From: Bradyrhizobium sp. LTSP849 | GTDB taxonomy: Bacteria; Pseudomonadota; Alphaproteobacteria; Rhizobiales; Xanthobacteraceae | NCBI RefSeq assembly: GCF_000938255.1 | Contig: NZ_JYMR01000045.1 | Location: 124,001-188,000, forward strand | Direction of reading: 5' to 3' | DNA: 64,000 nucleotides | Shown: in pieces, positions 25,954 through 33,872 of the stretch | How positions within the stretch are numbered: the stretch's first letter is position 1 | How the letters are laid out: each line of letters begins with the position of its first letter | The notes under the pieces: generated by a model | Seen by the model: only the letters and a program-made list of their open reading frames with translations | Told to the model about the DNA's origin: nothing | Database searches by the model: none | Program-made: the position numbers and the translations under genes

Positions 25954-26840
25954 GGTTTCTTCGCCGCGACCGGCGTCAGCGCGCGATCAAGCTCGTTGCT
26001 GGCGGCTCTGACGCCGGCCTCGGTCTCGATCATCCAATGGCCCTCGCTGCCTACGGCCGGCAATGTGCGAAAATCGACCTTTCCGCCGCCGCCACGAAAC
26101 GCATCCGCTAAACTTCGCGAGAACCCCGGCGCAAAATAGCTGTCATTGCTGGCAACGAGCCATGTGACGGGAACGCGCGCCGACTTGCCGAATTCGGCTG
26201 CGGCCGCAGTGAGCGTATGCGGCGCACAGATCCGATTCGCTTCATCGTTGGCGTGGCCACCGCGCCCTGGTGCGAGTGCGATGATCGCGGCGATCACCTT
26301 CGGATCGGCATTCGCAAGCGCCAGTGCGCCCCATCCGCCGGCGGAATGGCCGAGCACGATCGCCGCATCCTTGCGAATGAAATCCTGCTTCCGCAAATAA
26401 TCCAGCGCGAGCGAAATCTGCTCTGCGGTTGCGCGGCCGGAATGCGCGTAGTCCGCCTCGTCGCAGCCGCCCTGGTCCTCGACATAGCGTCCACCGGTCG
26501 CGCCATGGCCGAGCCGTTCCGGCACCAGCACGGCAAAGCCGCGCGCGACGAGAAACGCTGCGAGCGCGCGGTATTCCGGCTGCGACATTTGCGCACGACG
26601 TAAGCCGTTCTGCGTCGAGGCATGTGCGATCACCGCGAGCCGAAACGGACCTGTGCCAACGGGACGAAACAGCAATGCACGCGCGGCAATATCGGTATCC
26701 GGTGACGGCACACGCCATTGCTGCCGGCGGAACGGCTCGCCTTCCTCGCCCGATGACCCAAAAATGACCTGAGCGCACAGAGGCGGCGCCGTCAGCAGGA
26801 ACAGCAGAGGCAGGAGGGCGAGGATGTTGAGGAGCCGCAT
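25950..26840 (-). CDS. Secreted alpha/beta hydrolase (dienelactone-hydrolase-like)
   Basis: A 296-residue exported hydrolase. A signal peptide covers about residues 1-23 (LLFLLTAPPLCAQ). The nucleophile elbow is GHSAGGWG with Ser166. A 'PERLGHGATGGRYVEDQGGCDEADYAHSGR' loop precedes it, and a late 'GSEGHWMIE' gives the catalytic His. It probably cleaves esters in the periplasm. The substrate is unknown. It is the first gene of a four-gene minus-strand operon. The DUF2269 start overlaps its stop. Divergent from the GNAT gene at 27107. Confidence 0.85.
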   Translation of the reverse strand: MRLLNILALLPLLFLLTAPPLCAQVIFGSSGEEGEPFRRQQWRVPSPDTDIAARALLFRPVGTGPFRLAVIAHASTQNGLRRAQMSQPEYRALAAFLVARGFAVLVPERLGHGATGGRYVEDQGGCDEADYAHSGRATAEQISLALDYLRKQDFIRKDAAIVLGHSAGGWGALALANADPKVIAAIIALAPGRGGHANDEANRICAPHTLTAAAAEFGKSARVPVTWLVASNDSYFAPGFSRSLADAFRGGGGKVDFRTLPAVGSEGHWMIETEAGVRAASNELDRALTPVAAKKP

Positions 26841-27106
26841 GAATTGCCGAAGGCGAACACGAATAGCGCAGGGCAGACTAGTCGGAACGAATCATCCTGG
26901 GCGGACTTTCTGCGCTGTCATCGCCGTTCATTCGTTCCGGCACAGCCGTTTTGCACCGACACACGGCACGCCAATGCCGTTCAAGGCGGCGGCTTGTCTT
27001 CTTTCGGTACAACATGGTTAAAATACTGATGCAGAAAGTCCACAGGTTAACCGATAATTAACGATAGGTCTTGCCGCCAGCGCGGCGACTTGGTTTGATC
27101 GCGTCC

Positions 27107-27616
27107 ATGAGCACAACCCTGATCGAGGTCCGGCCGGCCAAAGCTGCAGACGCAACTGCGGTGGCGTCCACCCATGACGAAGCATGGCGCTCGGCCTATC
27201 AGGGCATCATTCCCGGCGCCGAGCTGGAGAAGCTGATCAACCGCCGCGGTCCGCAGTGGTGGGACAGCGCGATCCGCAAGGGCAGCCGCGTCAGTGTGCT
27301 GGTGTTCGGCGACAAGATCGCGGGCTACGCCAACTATGGCCGCAACCGTGCCCGCAGCCTGCACTTCGACGGCGAGATCTACGAGCTTTATTTGCGTCCG
27401 GAGTTCCAGGGCCTTGGCTTCGGTCGCCGCCTGTTCACCGCCGCCCGCCGCGACCTCATGCAGAGCAATCTGAAGAGCATGGTGGTGTGGGCGCTCTCGG
27501 ACAACGATCCAGCGACCGAGTTCTACCGGGCGCTGGGTGGCCGCATGGTGGCGCGCTCCTCGGAGCGATTCGGGCCGAAGTCGCTCGACAAGGTTGCCTT
27601 CGCCTGGACCAATTGA
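27107..27616 (+). CDS. GNAT family N-acetyltransferase
   Basis: A 169-residue acetyltransferase. The acetyl-CoA pyrophosphate loop is RPEFQGLGFGRRLFTAAR. The upstream YELYLRPEF strand and the later SDNDPATEFYRALGG follow the GNAT order. The substrate is unknown. The start MSTTLIEVRP is chosen at ATG 27107, and a 12-residue longer frame begins at 27071. The intergenic region on the left (26841-27106) separates it from the divergent hydrolase operon and contains several A/T-rich segments that could be promoters, but no strong one. Confidence 0.88.
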   Translation: MSTTLIEVRPAKAADATAVASTHDEAWRSAYQGIIPGAELEKLINRRGPQWWDSAIRKGSRVSVLVFGDKIAGYANYGRNRARSLHFDGEIYELYLRPEFQGLGFGRRLFTAARRDLMQSNLKSMVVWALSDNDPATEFYRALGGRMVARSSERFGPKSLDKVAFAWTN

Positions 27617-27796
27617 GCTGCTGAAACGTTAACGGACAGCGTTCTCCTTCCGTCGATCCCGTTGCCGTCTGCGCCGGTGATCGCGGGATTCATTATTTCA
27701 CAAAAACGCGATGGATAGGCGGGCCAAGCCCGCGTATGACAGTGCGAAAATCGCTGCCGGGCGCGATTTAGCCTCGGCAATAACGGAGCCTTTTCA

Positions 27797-28333
27797 ATGC
27801 GTATCGATGCGGTCTCGATCGGGAAAAACGTACCCCACGACGTCAACGTCATCATCGAAGTCCCAGTGGGCGGCGAACCGATCAAATACGAGATGGACAA
27901 GGAGGCCGGCACCCTGGTGGTCGACCGCTTCCTCTACACGCCGATGCGTTACCCCGGTAACTACGGCTTCATCCCGCACACGCTGTCGGATGACGGCGAC
28001 CCCTGCGACGTCCTGATCGTCAACACCCGCGCCATCATCCCCGGCGCCGTCATGAGCGTGCGCCCCGTCGGCGTGCTGTTCATGGAAGACGAGGCCGGTG
28101 GCGACGAGAAGATTCTGGCAGTGCCGTCGTCCAAGCTGACGCAGCGCTACGACAAGGTGAAGTCGTATTCCGACCTGCCGGACATCACGCTGCAACAGAT
28201 CCAGCACTTCTTCGAGCACTACAAGGATCTCGAACCCGGCAAATGGGTGAAGATCTTGCGCTGGGGCGGCCCGGAGGACGCACAGAAGCTGATCCTCGAA
28301 GGCATCGAGCGCGAGAAAAAGAAGAAGGCGTAA
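27797..28333 (+). CDS. ppa: Inorganic pyrophosphatase
   Basis: A 178-residue family I soluble pyrophosphatase. Catalytic acidic residues are in the signature DDGDPCDVLIV, with further conserved VVDRFLYTPMRYPGNYGFIPHT and SDLPDI. It hydrolyses pyrophosphate and drives biosynthesis in the cytoplasm. Length is typical for alphaproteobacteria. It stands alone, with a 180-base gap upstream that contains a short hairpin (GCGGGC/GCCCGC) but no gene, and converges with the folD operon. Confidence 0.96.
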   Translation: MRIDAVSIGKNVPHDVNVIIEVPVGGEPIKYEMDKEAGTLVVDRFLYTPMRYPGNYGFIPHTLSDDGDPCDVLIVNTRAIIPGAVMSVRPVGVLFMEDEAGGDEKILAVPSSKLTQRYDKVKSYSDLPDITLQQIQHFFEHYKDLEPGKWVKILRWGGPEDAQKLILEGIEREKKKKA

Positions 28334-28393
28334 GTTTTTTGGATCCCGGCTCTGCGTCGCGTCACTACGTGCCGCGCCGCGTCCGGGACAGGA

Positions 28394-29278
28394 CTATACC
28401 GCCGGCTTCGGCAGGCCCGCGATCGCGCAGGCGGCGCGCAGTGTATTCACGAGCAGGCAGGCGACCGTCATCTGGCCGACGCCGCCGGGCACCGGCGTCA
28501 CCGCACCGGCAACGCTGAGCGCTTCCTGGTAGGCGACATCGCCGACGAGCCGCGTCTTGCCGTCGTCCTTCGGGATACGATTGATGCCGACGTCGATCAC
28601 GGTCGCGCCCGGCTTCAGCCAGTCGCCGCGCACCATCTCCGGCTTGCCGACTGCGGCATAGACGAGATCGGCCTGCTTCACGAGACCGGGCAAATCGCGC
28701 GAACGCGAATGCGCGATCGTCACCGTGGCGTTCTCGTTCAACAGCAATTGCACCAGCGGGCGCCCGACCAGATTGGAGCGGCCGATGACAATGGCGTTCA
28801 TGCCTGCGAGCGAGGCATGCACGCTCTTGGTCAAGATGATGCAGCCGAGCGGCGTGCAGGGCGACAGCGCCTCGAACCCGCCGGCGAGCCGGCCGGCATT
28901 GTTCGGATGCAGGCCGTCGACATCCTTGGCGGGATCGATGGCATTGATCACGGCCTCGGTGTTCAGCCCCTTCGGCAGCGGCAGTTGCACCAGAATGCCG
29001 TGCACGGCGGGATCGCGATTGAGCTTTGCGACGACCGCCAGGAGATCCGCTTGCGAGACATCGGCGGGCAGCTTGTGCTCGAACGAGGCCATGCCGGCAG
29101 CCTGAGTCTGGGTATGTTTTGAGCGGACATAGACTTCGCTCGCGGGATCGCTACCGACCAGAACGACCGCGAGCCCCGGCACCAGATTGTGGTCACGCTT
29201 GACGCGGGCGACCTCATCGCCGACGCGGGCGCGAAGCCCCGCCGCGATGACTTTTCCATCGATGATCTTGGCCGTCAT
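28394..29278 (-). CDS. folD: Bifunctional methylenetetrahydrofolate dehydrogenase/cyclohydrolase
   Basis: A 294-residue enzyme of one-carbon metabolism. It oxidises 5,10-methylene-THF to methenyl-THF with NADP and hydrolyses that to 10-formyl-THF. Motifs: YVRSKHTQTQAAGM (with the catalytic Lys), LVQLPLPKGL, DVDGLHPNN, IGRSNLVGRP and TPVPGGVG. Complete length. It starts 1 base after the stop of the DUF167 gene, so it is probably translated from the yggT-DUF167-folD operon. Confidence 0.97.
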   Translation of the reverse strand: MTAKIIDGKVIAAGLRARVGDEVARVKRDHNLVPGLAVVLVGSDPASEVYVRSKHTQTQAAGMASFEHKLPADVSQADLLAVVAKLNRDPAVHGILVQLPLPKGLNTEAVINAIDPAKDVDGLHPNNAGRLAGGFEALSPCTPLGCIILTKSVHASLAGMNAIVIGRSNLVGRPLVQLLLNENATVTIAHSRSRDLPGLVKQADLVYAAVGKPEMVRGDWLKPGATVIDVGINRIPKDDGKTRLVGDVAYQEALSVAGAVTPVPGGVGQMTVACLLVNTLRAACAIAGLPKPAV

Positions 29279-29279
29279 G

Positions 29280-29612
29280 TCAGTTCCTTATGTCTATCGA
29301 TTTGACTGATGCGAGCTGGCGCAACGCTTCGACAAGGCCCGCCGGATCGCCCTCGACCGCAATCTGCTTCAGCCGCGACGTCGCCCCGGACAGGAGATTG
29401 ACGCTGGCCTTGGGCACGCCAAGCGATTTCGCCAACAGCACCAGCACCGCGCGATTGGCCTCGCCGCCATCGGCGATGGCACGCACGCGCACCTTCAACA
29501 CGCTGCGGCCGTCGGAGAGCTGCTCGATCCCGTCTATGTCGTCGCGGCCGCCGCGCGGCGTCACCCGCAACGCGATGCTGACGCCCGTGGTGGAGGTGCG
29601 CCAAGGAACCAT
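29280..29612 (-). CDS. DUF167 family protein (YggU-like)
   Basis: A 110-residue protein of the YggU/DUF167 family. Conserved features are the ALRVTPRGGRDDI start and the KVRVRAIADGGEANRAVLVLLAKSLGVPKASVNLLSGATSRLKQI core. The fold is known from structures in the family but the function is unknown. It sits between yggT and folD with gaps of 15 and 1 bases, a conserved rhizobial arrangement. Confidence 0.9.
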   Translation of the reverse strand: MVPWRTSTTGVSIALRVTPRGGRDDIDGIEQLSDGRSVLKVRVRAIADGGEANRAVLVLLAKSLGVPKASVNLLSGATSRLKQIAVEGDPAGLVEALRQLASVKSIDIRN

Positions 29613-29627
29613 CGCAGCCTCATCGGC

Positions 29628-29918
29628 CTAGGGCACGTTCGGATAAACGTACTCGGCGAGATAGAGCTGGATCAACCAAAGCACGAAGAATGCGACGATC
29701 GGAGACATATCGAGCCCGCCCATGCTGGGCAGCCTGCGCCTGATAGGACCGAGGACCGGCTCGGTGATCCGATAGAGAAACTCCGCGACCGCTCCGACGA
29801 ACTGGTTGCGGGTATTCACGACGTTGAACGCGATCAACCAGGACAGAATTGCCGATGCGATCAGCAGGTAGATGTACAGATTGATGATCTGGATCAGAAT
29901 GAAGACTATCGGGCGCAT
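29628..29918 (-). CDS. YggT family membrane protein
   Basis: A 96-residue protein with two hydrophobic helices. The sequence has the family motif RITEPVLGPIRRRLPSMGGLDMSPIVAFFVL. YggT proteins are small inner-membrane proteins linked in other bacteria to osmotic and cell-envelope functions, with no clear enzymatic role. It starts the yggT-DUF167-folD operon. Confidence 0.92.
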   Translation of the reverse strand: MRPIVFILIQIINLYIYLLIASAILSWLIAFNVVNTRNQFVGAVAEFLYRITEPVLGPIRRRLPSMGGLDMSPIVAFFVLWLIQLYLAEYVYPNVP

Positions 29919-30034
29919 CAGCGAAACACTCTCTGGGCCTGTGTCGTGGGATGGTCATGGCTAGATATCGGTTCCCCCCGGCCCAAACAAGGGAAGTCGG
30001 TGCCCGGATGGCTAAAACCGGGTTACACCCGTCC

Positions 30035-30063
30035 TTGACTTGACCTTGGCGGCGACTTAAATG
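30035..30063 (+). promoter_or_regulatory. Sigma-70-type promoter of tRNA-Ala
   Basis: TTGACT (-35, 30035-30040) and TAAATG (-10, 30058-30063) are separated by exactly 17 bases. Transcription would start about 30-35 bases before the tRNA. Confidence 0.6.
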
Positions 30064-30103
30064 GCCCCGGTTGTCGGCCGCATTGACCAGAGCGGCCTGC
30101 TAC

Positions 30104-30179
<76 letters not shown>

Positions 30180-30302
30180 GCCTTCGCTCGCTTCGCGAGC
30201 TACGGCTAGGCAAGCCAGCCGAGCTCTTTCCTAGCGAAGGGAGCGACGGCTGTCCCGCCATAGCCCGGAGGGCGACGGCGGACCCTCTCCGCAAATCTCC
30301 CC

Positions 30303-31115
30303 CTACTTCCCCGTAAACCTCGGCGGCCGCTTCTCCATAAAGCTCGCCACGCCCTCCCGGAAATCGCTGCCGTTGAGCGCGACCAGCATCTCGCGATTGG
30401 CCTCGATGGTGGCCTCGCCAAGCGTCTGGAACGGCACCTCGTAGAGCTGCCGCTTGATCACGGCCATCGCACTCGGCGAGACGAAATCGGCGAGGTCGCG
30501 CGCATAGGCATAGGTCTCCTCGCGCAATTTTTCGGGCGGGCAGAGCCGGTTGACCAGCCCGATCCGCAACGCCTCCTCGCTTCCGACGCGCCGCGCCGAG
30601 AGCAGCAAATCCATCGCGTTGGCATGGCCGACGATGCGCGGCAGCATCCAGCTGATGCCGTGCTCGGCAATCAGGCCACGCCGCGCGAATGCCGTCGTGA
30701 ACACGGTGTTGTCCGCGGCAAAGCGCAGGTCGCAATAGAGCGCATGCACGAGGCCGATGCCGGCGGTCGCGCCGTTGAGCATCGCGATGACCGGCTTTCC
30801 GATCGACGGATAGAAGCCGTAGCGCGTCTGCCAGTCCGGCCGCCTGTTCATGTCGAAGGGCGGCAGGTTCGAGGCGCGCCTGATGTCGTTGGGATCGAGC
30901 CCCTTCAGCGCATCCATGTCGGCGCCGGCGCAGAAGGCGCGGCCCGCGCCGGTGAGCACGATGACACGGACATTGTCATCGGCGCTTGACGCTTCCATCG
31001 CGTGTCGCACATCGCGCTCCATGATCGGCGTCCACGCATTCATGCGATCAGGACGATTGAGCGTGATGGTCGCGATCTTGTCGCTCACCTCGTAGAGAAT
31101 GTGTTCATAGGCCAC
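30303..31115 (-). CDS. Enoyl-CoA hydratase/isomerase family protein
   Basis: A 270-residue crotonase-fold enzyme. Oxyanion-hole segments are GRAFCAGADMDALKG and NGATAGIGLVHALYCDLRFAA, and the C-terminal helix region holds AHGISWMLPRIVG, with a plausible Glu catalytic site upstream. It probably hydrates enoyl-CoA in fatty acid or aromatic degradation. The start is taken as GTG 31115 because a GGGAG ribosome-binding site lies 6 bases upstream. The long N-terminal extension in the same frame is not conserved-looking. The previous minus-strand gene, a glutamine amidotransferase, stops 94 bases upstream. Confidence 0.88.
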   Translation of the reverse strand: MAYEHILYEVSDKIATITLNRPDRMNAWTPIMERDVRHAMEASSADDNVRVIVLTGAGRAFCAGADMDALKGLDPNDIRRASNLPPFDMNRRPDWQTRYGFYPSIGKPVIAMLNGATAGIGLVHALYCDLRFAADNTVFTTAFARRGLIAEHGISWMLPRIVGHANAMDLLLSARRVGSEEALRIGLVNRLCPPEKLREETYAYARDLADFVSPSAMAVIKRQLYEVPFQTLGEATIEANREMLVALNGSDFREGVASFMEKRPPRFTGK

Positions 31116-31209
31116 GGCGCTCTCCCTGTTTTTCAGCACACCTTCGCGCGTGCGCGTTGAGAGCAAGCCTAGCATATCCAGGGATGAGGCAAGGGCCGGA
31201 GCCGCGCGA

Positions 31210-32013
31210 TCACTCCGCGGCTTGCGCCAGCACCGGCCGGCGCGACAGCCAGCCATCGATAAAATGATCGAGCCAGGCGCGCTCCGCAAAATCGTGGACG
31301 GCGCGGTCCGCGAAATGATGATGCCGCTCGCGCGCACCGGGCGCGCCCAGGCCGTCATAGCCGCGCGTGGTCCAGCAATGCATCATCGCGTAGGTCACGT
31401 CAGGGTGAAACTGCACGCCGAAGGCATTGCCGGTGCGGAACGCCTGCACCGGAAAATCGTCGCCTTCCGCAAGCAGCTCAGTGCCGACCGGCAACTCAAA
31501 ACCCTCGCGATGCCAGTGATAGACCTGCGCCGGCCAGTCCGGGCAGAGCGCGTGTCCTGCCGCCGTCGGACGGATCGGGTAGTAGCCGATCTGGGTCAGC
31601 GCCGCCGCATGTGGCGCGACGCGGGCGGCGAGCTGCATCGCCAACATCTGCGCGCCAAGGCAGATGCCGAGGAACGGCCGCTGTTCGCGGAGCGGAATTT
31701 CGATCCAGTCGATCTCGCGGCGGATGTAGTCGTCCGGATCGTTGGCGCTCATCGGGCCGCCGAAGATCACGGCGCCGGCATGCTGCTCGAGCGTCTTGGG
31801 CAGGGGATCGCCGAAGCGCGGACGGCGGATGTCGAGACGATGGCCGAGCGCACGCAGCGCGTTGCCGACCCGGCCAGGCGTCGAGGATTCCTGGTGCAGG
31901 ACGATGAGGACCGGCAGCCGGGCTTCAGAACGGGCAGCAGATGCGCCAACGGCCCTTCGCTTGGGGAAGGGTACCAATTCTGCGCTACCAAACCTGTCCG
32001 TCCGGAACGACAT
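31210..32013 (-). CDS. Class I glutamine amidotransferase-like protein
   Basis: A 267-residue stand-alone GATase1 domain. The nucleophile is Cys118 in GICLGAQ, and the catalytic His203 is in GVQFHPDV. The third triad residue is Asp205, where the family normally has Glu (FHPE). Stand-alone GMP-synthase-like amidotransferases include YfeJ-type proteins and gamma-glutamyl-putrescine hydrolases, and this one is not assignable. ATG 32013 begins MSFRTDRFGSAEL, an extra N-terminal stretch of about 30 residues before the first strand. Confidence 0.85.
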   Translation of the reverse strand: MSFRTDRFGSAELVPFPKRRAVGASAARSEARLPVLIVLHQESSTPGRVGNALRALGHRLDIRRPRFGDPLPKTLEQHAGAVIFGGPMSANDPDDYIRREIDWIEIPLREQRPFLGICLGAQMLAMQLAARVAPHAAALTQIGYYPIRPTAAGHALCPDWPAQVYHWHREGFELPVGTELLAEGDDFPVQAFRTGNAFGVQFHPDVTYAMMHCWTTRGYDGLGAPGARERHHHFADRAVHDFAERAWLDHFIDGWLSRRPVLAQAAE

Positions 32014-32071
32014 CGCCTTTCCAAGTGCTATCGGTTCAGACCGCCAGCATAACTAAGCGAGGGTTAATTTC

Positions 32072-32087
32072 GTGTGAGTTCGCACAC
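32072..32087. promoter_or_regulatory. Inverted repeat upstream of the glutamine amidotransferase gene
   Basis: GTGTG-N6-CACAC, 58 bases before the start of the minus-strand gene at 32013. This spacing fits a dimeric regulator site. No regulator is identified. Confidence 0.35.
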
Positions 32088-32141
32088 ACCTTCCCGATAC
32101 AGAAAGCAAGCGCCGGGCCACAACGGGCGCTTCGGGCCTGC

Positions 32142-32921
32142 TCAGTGCCTCTGCCGCTGAAACCGACTGGTGGCGGACAGGATGAAGCCGCGTGGGAAGA
32201 AACGCAGTGCGAATGGCACAATCTTGATGCCCAGGCCGGGCAACACTGCCCGTTTGTTGGCCATCAGGCCACGATAGGCCTGCTGTGCAACATCGGCGGC
32301 AGGCACATTGAGAAGAGCCGTATTATGTCCGGAGCCAACGCCAGCGCGCGCCTGGAATTCGGTGGGCACCGGACCCGGGCAAAGTACGGTGACACGAACA
32401 CCGCGCGGCGCGAGCTCGGCCCGCAGGGCCTCGGTGAGCGAAATCACATAGGCCTTGGACGCGTAGTAGACTGCCATGCCGGGGCCGGGCAGAAAGCCGG
32501 CGACCGATCCGACATTGAGAAGACCGCCCTTGTTCTTGATGAGCTGATCGGCAAATCGCAGCGACAGATCTGTCAGCGCCCGGACGTTGACATCAACGAT
32601 GCCGAGCTGCGCGACACGGTCGCACTCGATTGCGTCGCCAAACGCGCCAAAGCCGGCATTGTTGACGAGATGGTCGAGCTCAACGCCTTCGGCAGCGAGC
32701 GCCGCCGCGATCTTCTCGCCGGCGTCCGCTTCTTGCAGATCGCAGGCGATCACGATCGGCTTCTTGCCGCCCTTGGCCGAGAGCTCGCAGGCGAGCGCCT
32801 CGAGACGATCTGCGCGGCGCGCCGTCAGAGCCAAACGATGCCCGTTCGCGGCGAATACGCGCGCCAGCTCCGCGCCTATGCCCGCCGAGGCACCGGTTAT
32901 CAGCGTCACCCGCTCAGTCAC
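32142..32921 (-). CDS. SDR family NAD(P)-dependent oxidoreductase
   Basis: A 259-residue classical short-chain dehydrogenase. TGASAGIG (9-16), NNAGFGAFG, the Ser in VGSVAG and YYASKAY form the cofactor site and catalytic triad. The CPGPVPTEFQ motif after strand 6 and a hydrophobic C-terminal end (PFALRFFPRGFILS) suggest a membrane-associated reductase like the DltE/YqjQ-type SDRs. The substrate is unknown. Upstream of its start the 227-base gap to the TerB gene shows no recognisable gene. Confidence 0.88.
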   Translation of the reverse strand: MTERVTLITGASAGIGAELARVFAANGHRLALTARRADRLEALACELSAKGGKKPIVIACDLQEADAGEKIAAALAAEGVELDHLVNNAGFGAFGDAIECDRVAQLGIVDVNVRALTDLSLRFADQLIKNKGGLLNVGSVAGFLPGPGMAVYYASKAYVISLTEALRAELAPRGVRVTVLCPGPVPTEFQARAGVGSGHNTALLNVPAADVAQQAYRGLMANKRAVLPGLGIKIVPFALRFFPRGFILSATSRFQRQRH

Positions 32922-33148
32922 GATGGAAGTCTCTTAATTTAAGTTTTTTTGGCCCACAACGACGGGACGAGAGCATAAGCCGTGCGCGACACGCAAGCTG
33001 GCTAGCCGCATGGCACCGTGAGCGAACGACAGGGAGTGCAGGGAAAACCCACGATTTGCAGGGCTTTTCGGCACCGGCGCGGCCGGGCCGCAATATTAAA
33101 GTTTCGTCATGTGCCCACACGGCCCGCAATTCGCCGTGCTGAGGCGGA

Positions 33149-33637
33149 TCAGCCGTTGACGGCGCCGTCCTTGACCTGACCGCCGGCACGATCCGCAACC
33201 GCATGCTTGAGATCGATCCGGTCGCGCTGGGCGATCCCGAGCAGGTCGGACGCGCGCCACACGACATTGTCCTCGAACTCGGTCACCTGGCCGTCGGCAT
33301 AGACCAGTTCCCACATCATTTGCACGATGCGCTTGCGGCCCTCTTCGTCGAGCGAGCGCATGATGACGCTGGTAAAGTGATAGAGGTCGACCGCCTCACC
33401 CTCGACCTGGGTCGCATCCGCAATCAGCCGGTCCGCGGTGCCGCGATCGAGCCCGAAATGGCTCTCGATCAGGCTGTGCAGCTTGCGTTGCTCGGCCGCC
33501 GTCGGCTGGCCGTCCAGCGAGACCACATGGACCAGCAGTGCGGTTGCCGCCAGTCGATAATCGCTGTCGCCGAAGGCGCGATCCCCGGCATGAGGGGCAA
33601 CAATCTCAGCGATGAATTGGCGCAGACCGTCGAGCAT
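33149..33637 (-). CDS. TerB family tellurite resistance protein
   Basis: A 162-residue helical protein with the TerB-like core. It has 'YRLAATALLVHVVSLDGQPTAAEQRKLHSLIESHFGL' and the paired 'MMWELVYADGQVTEFEDNVVWRASDLLGI', both with acidic clusters that bind metal in the family. Members are widespread, and the name comes from tellurite operons, but no ter genes are here. It is probably a stress- or metal-linked cytosolic protein. Confidence 0.85.
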   Translation of the reverse strand: MLDGLRQFIAEIVAPHAGDRAFGDSDYRLAATALLVHVVSLDGQPTAAEQRKLHSLIESHFGLDRGTADRLIADATQVEGEAVDLYHFTSVIMRSLDEEGRKRIVQMMWELVYADGQVTEFEDNVVWRASDLLGIAQRDRIDLKHAVADRAGGQVKDGAVNG

Positions 33638-33800
33638 GGAGTCCTACCGATATCGATGAAGCCGCTTGGAGCGCGGCCGCTACAAACCATTATATGAGTG
33701 GGAAACTCAACCAGCGCAACGTGCGTCAGTTCCGCGCGCTGATTACGTTTCGGCAATCTGGATAGCGTTAACGCGCTCGGCGCCCGCCTCATTCCCGGAT

Positions 33801-33861
33801 GTCGTCCCGGCGAAGGCCGGATAGATTCCGCGGTATGGGTCCCGGCCTTCGCCGGGACGAC
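33801..33861. repeat. Intergenic palindrome, family D copy 2
   Basis: A shorter copy with GTCGTCCCGGCGAAGGCCGG and CCGGCCTTCGCCGGGACGAC and only about 20 bases between the arms. It lies just before the stop of the cyclase gene at 33873. Confidence 0.88.
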
Positions 33862-33872
33862 AGCGATGGACT

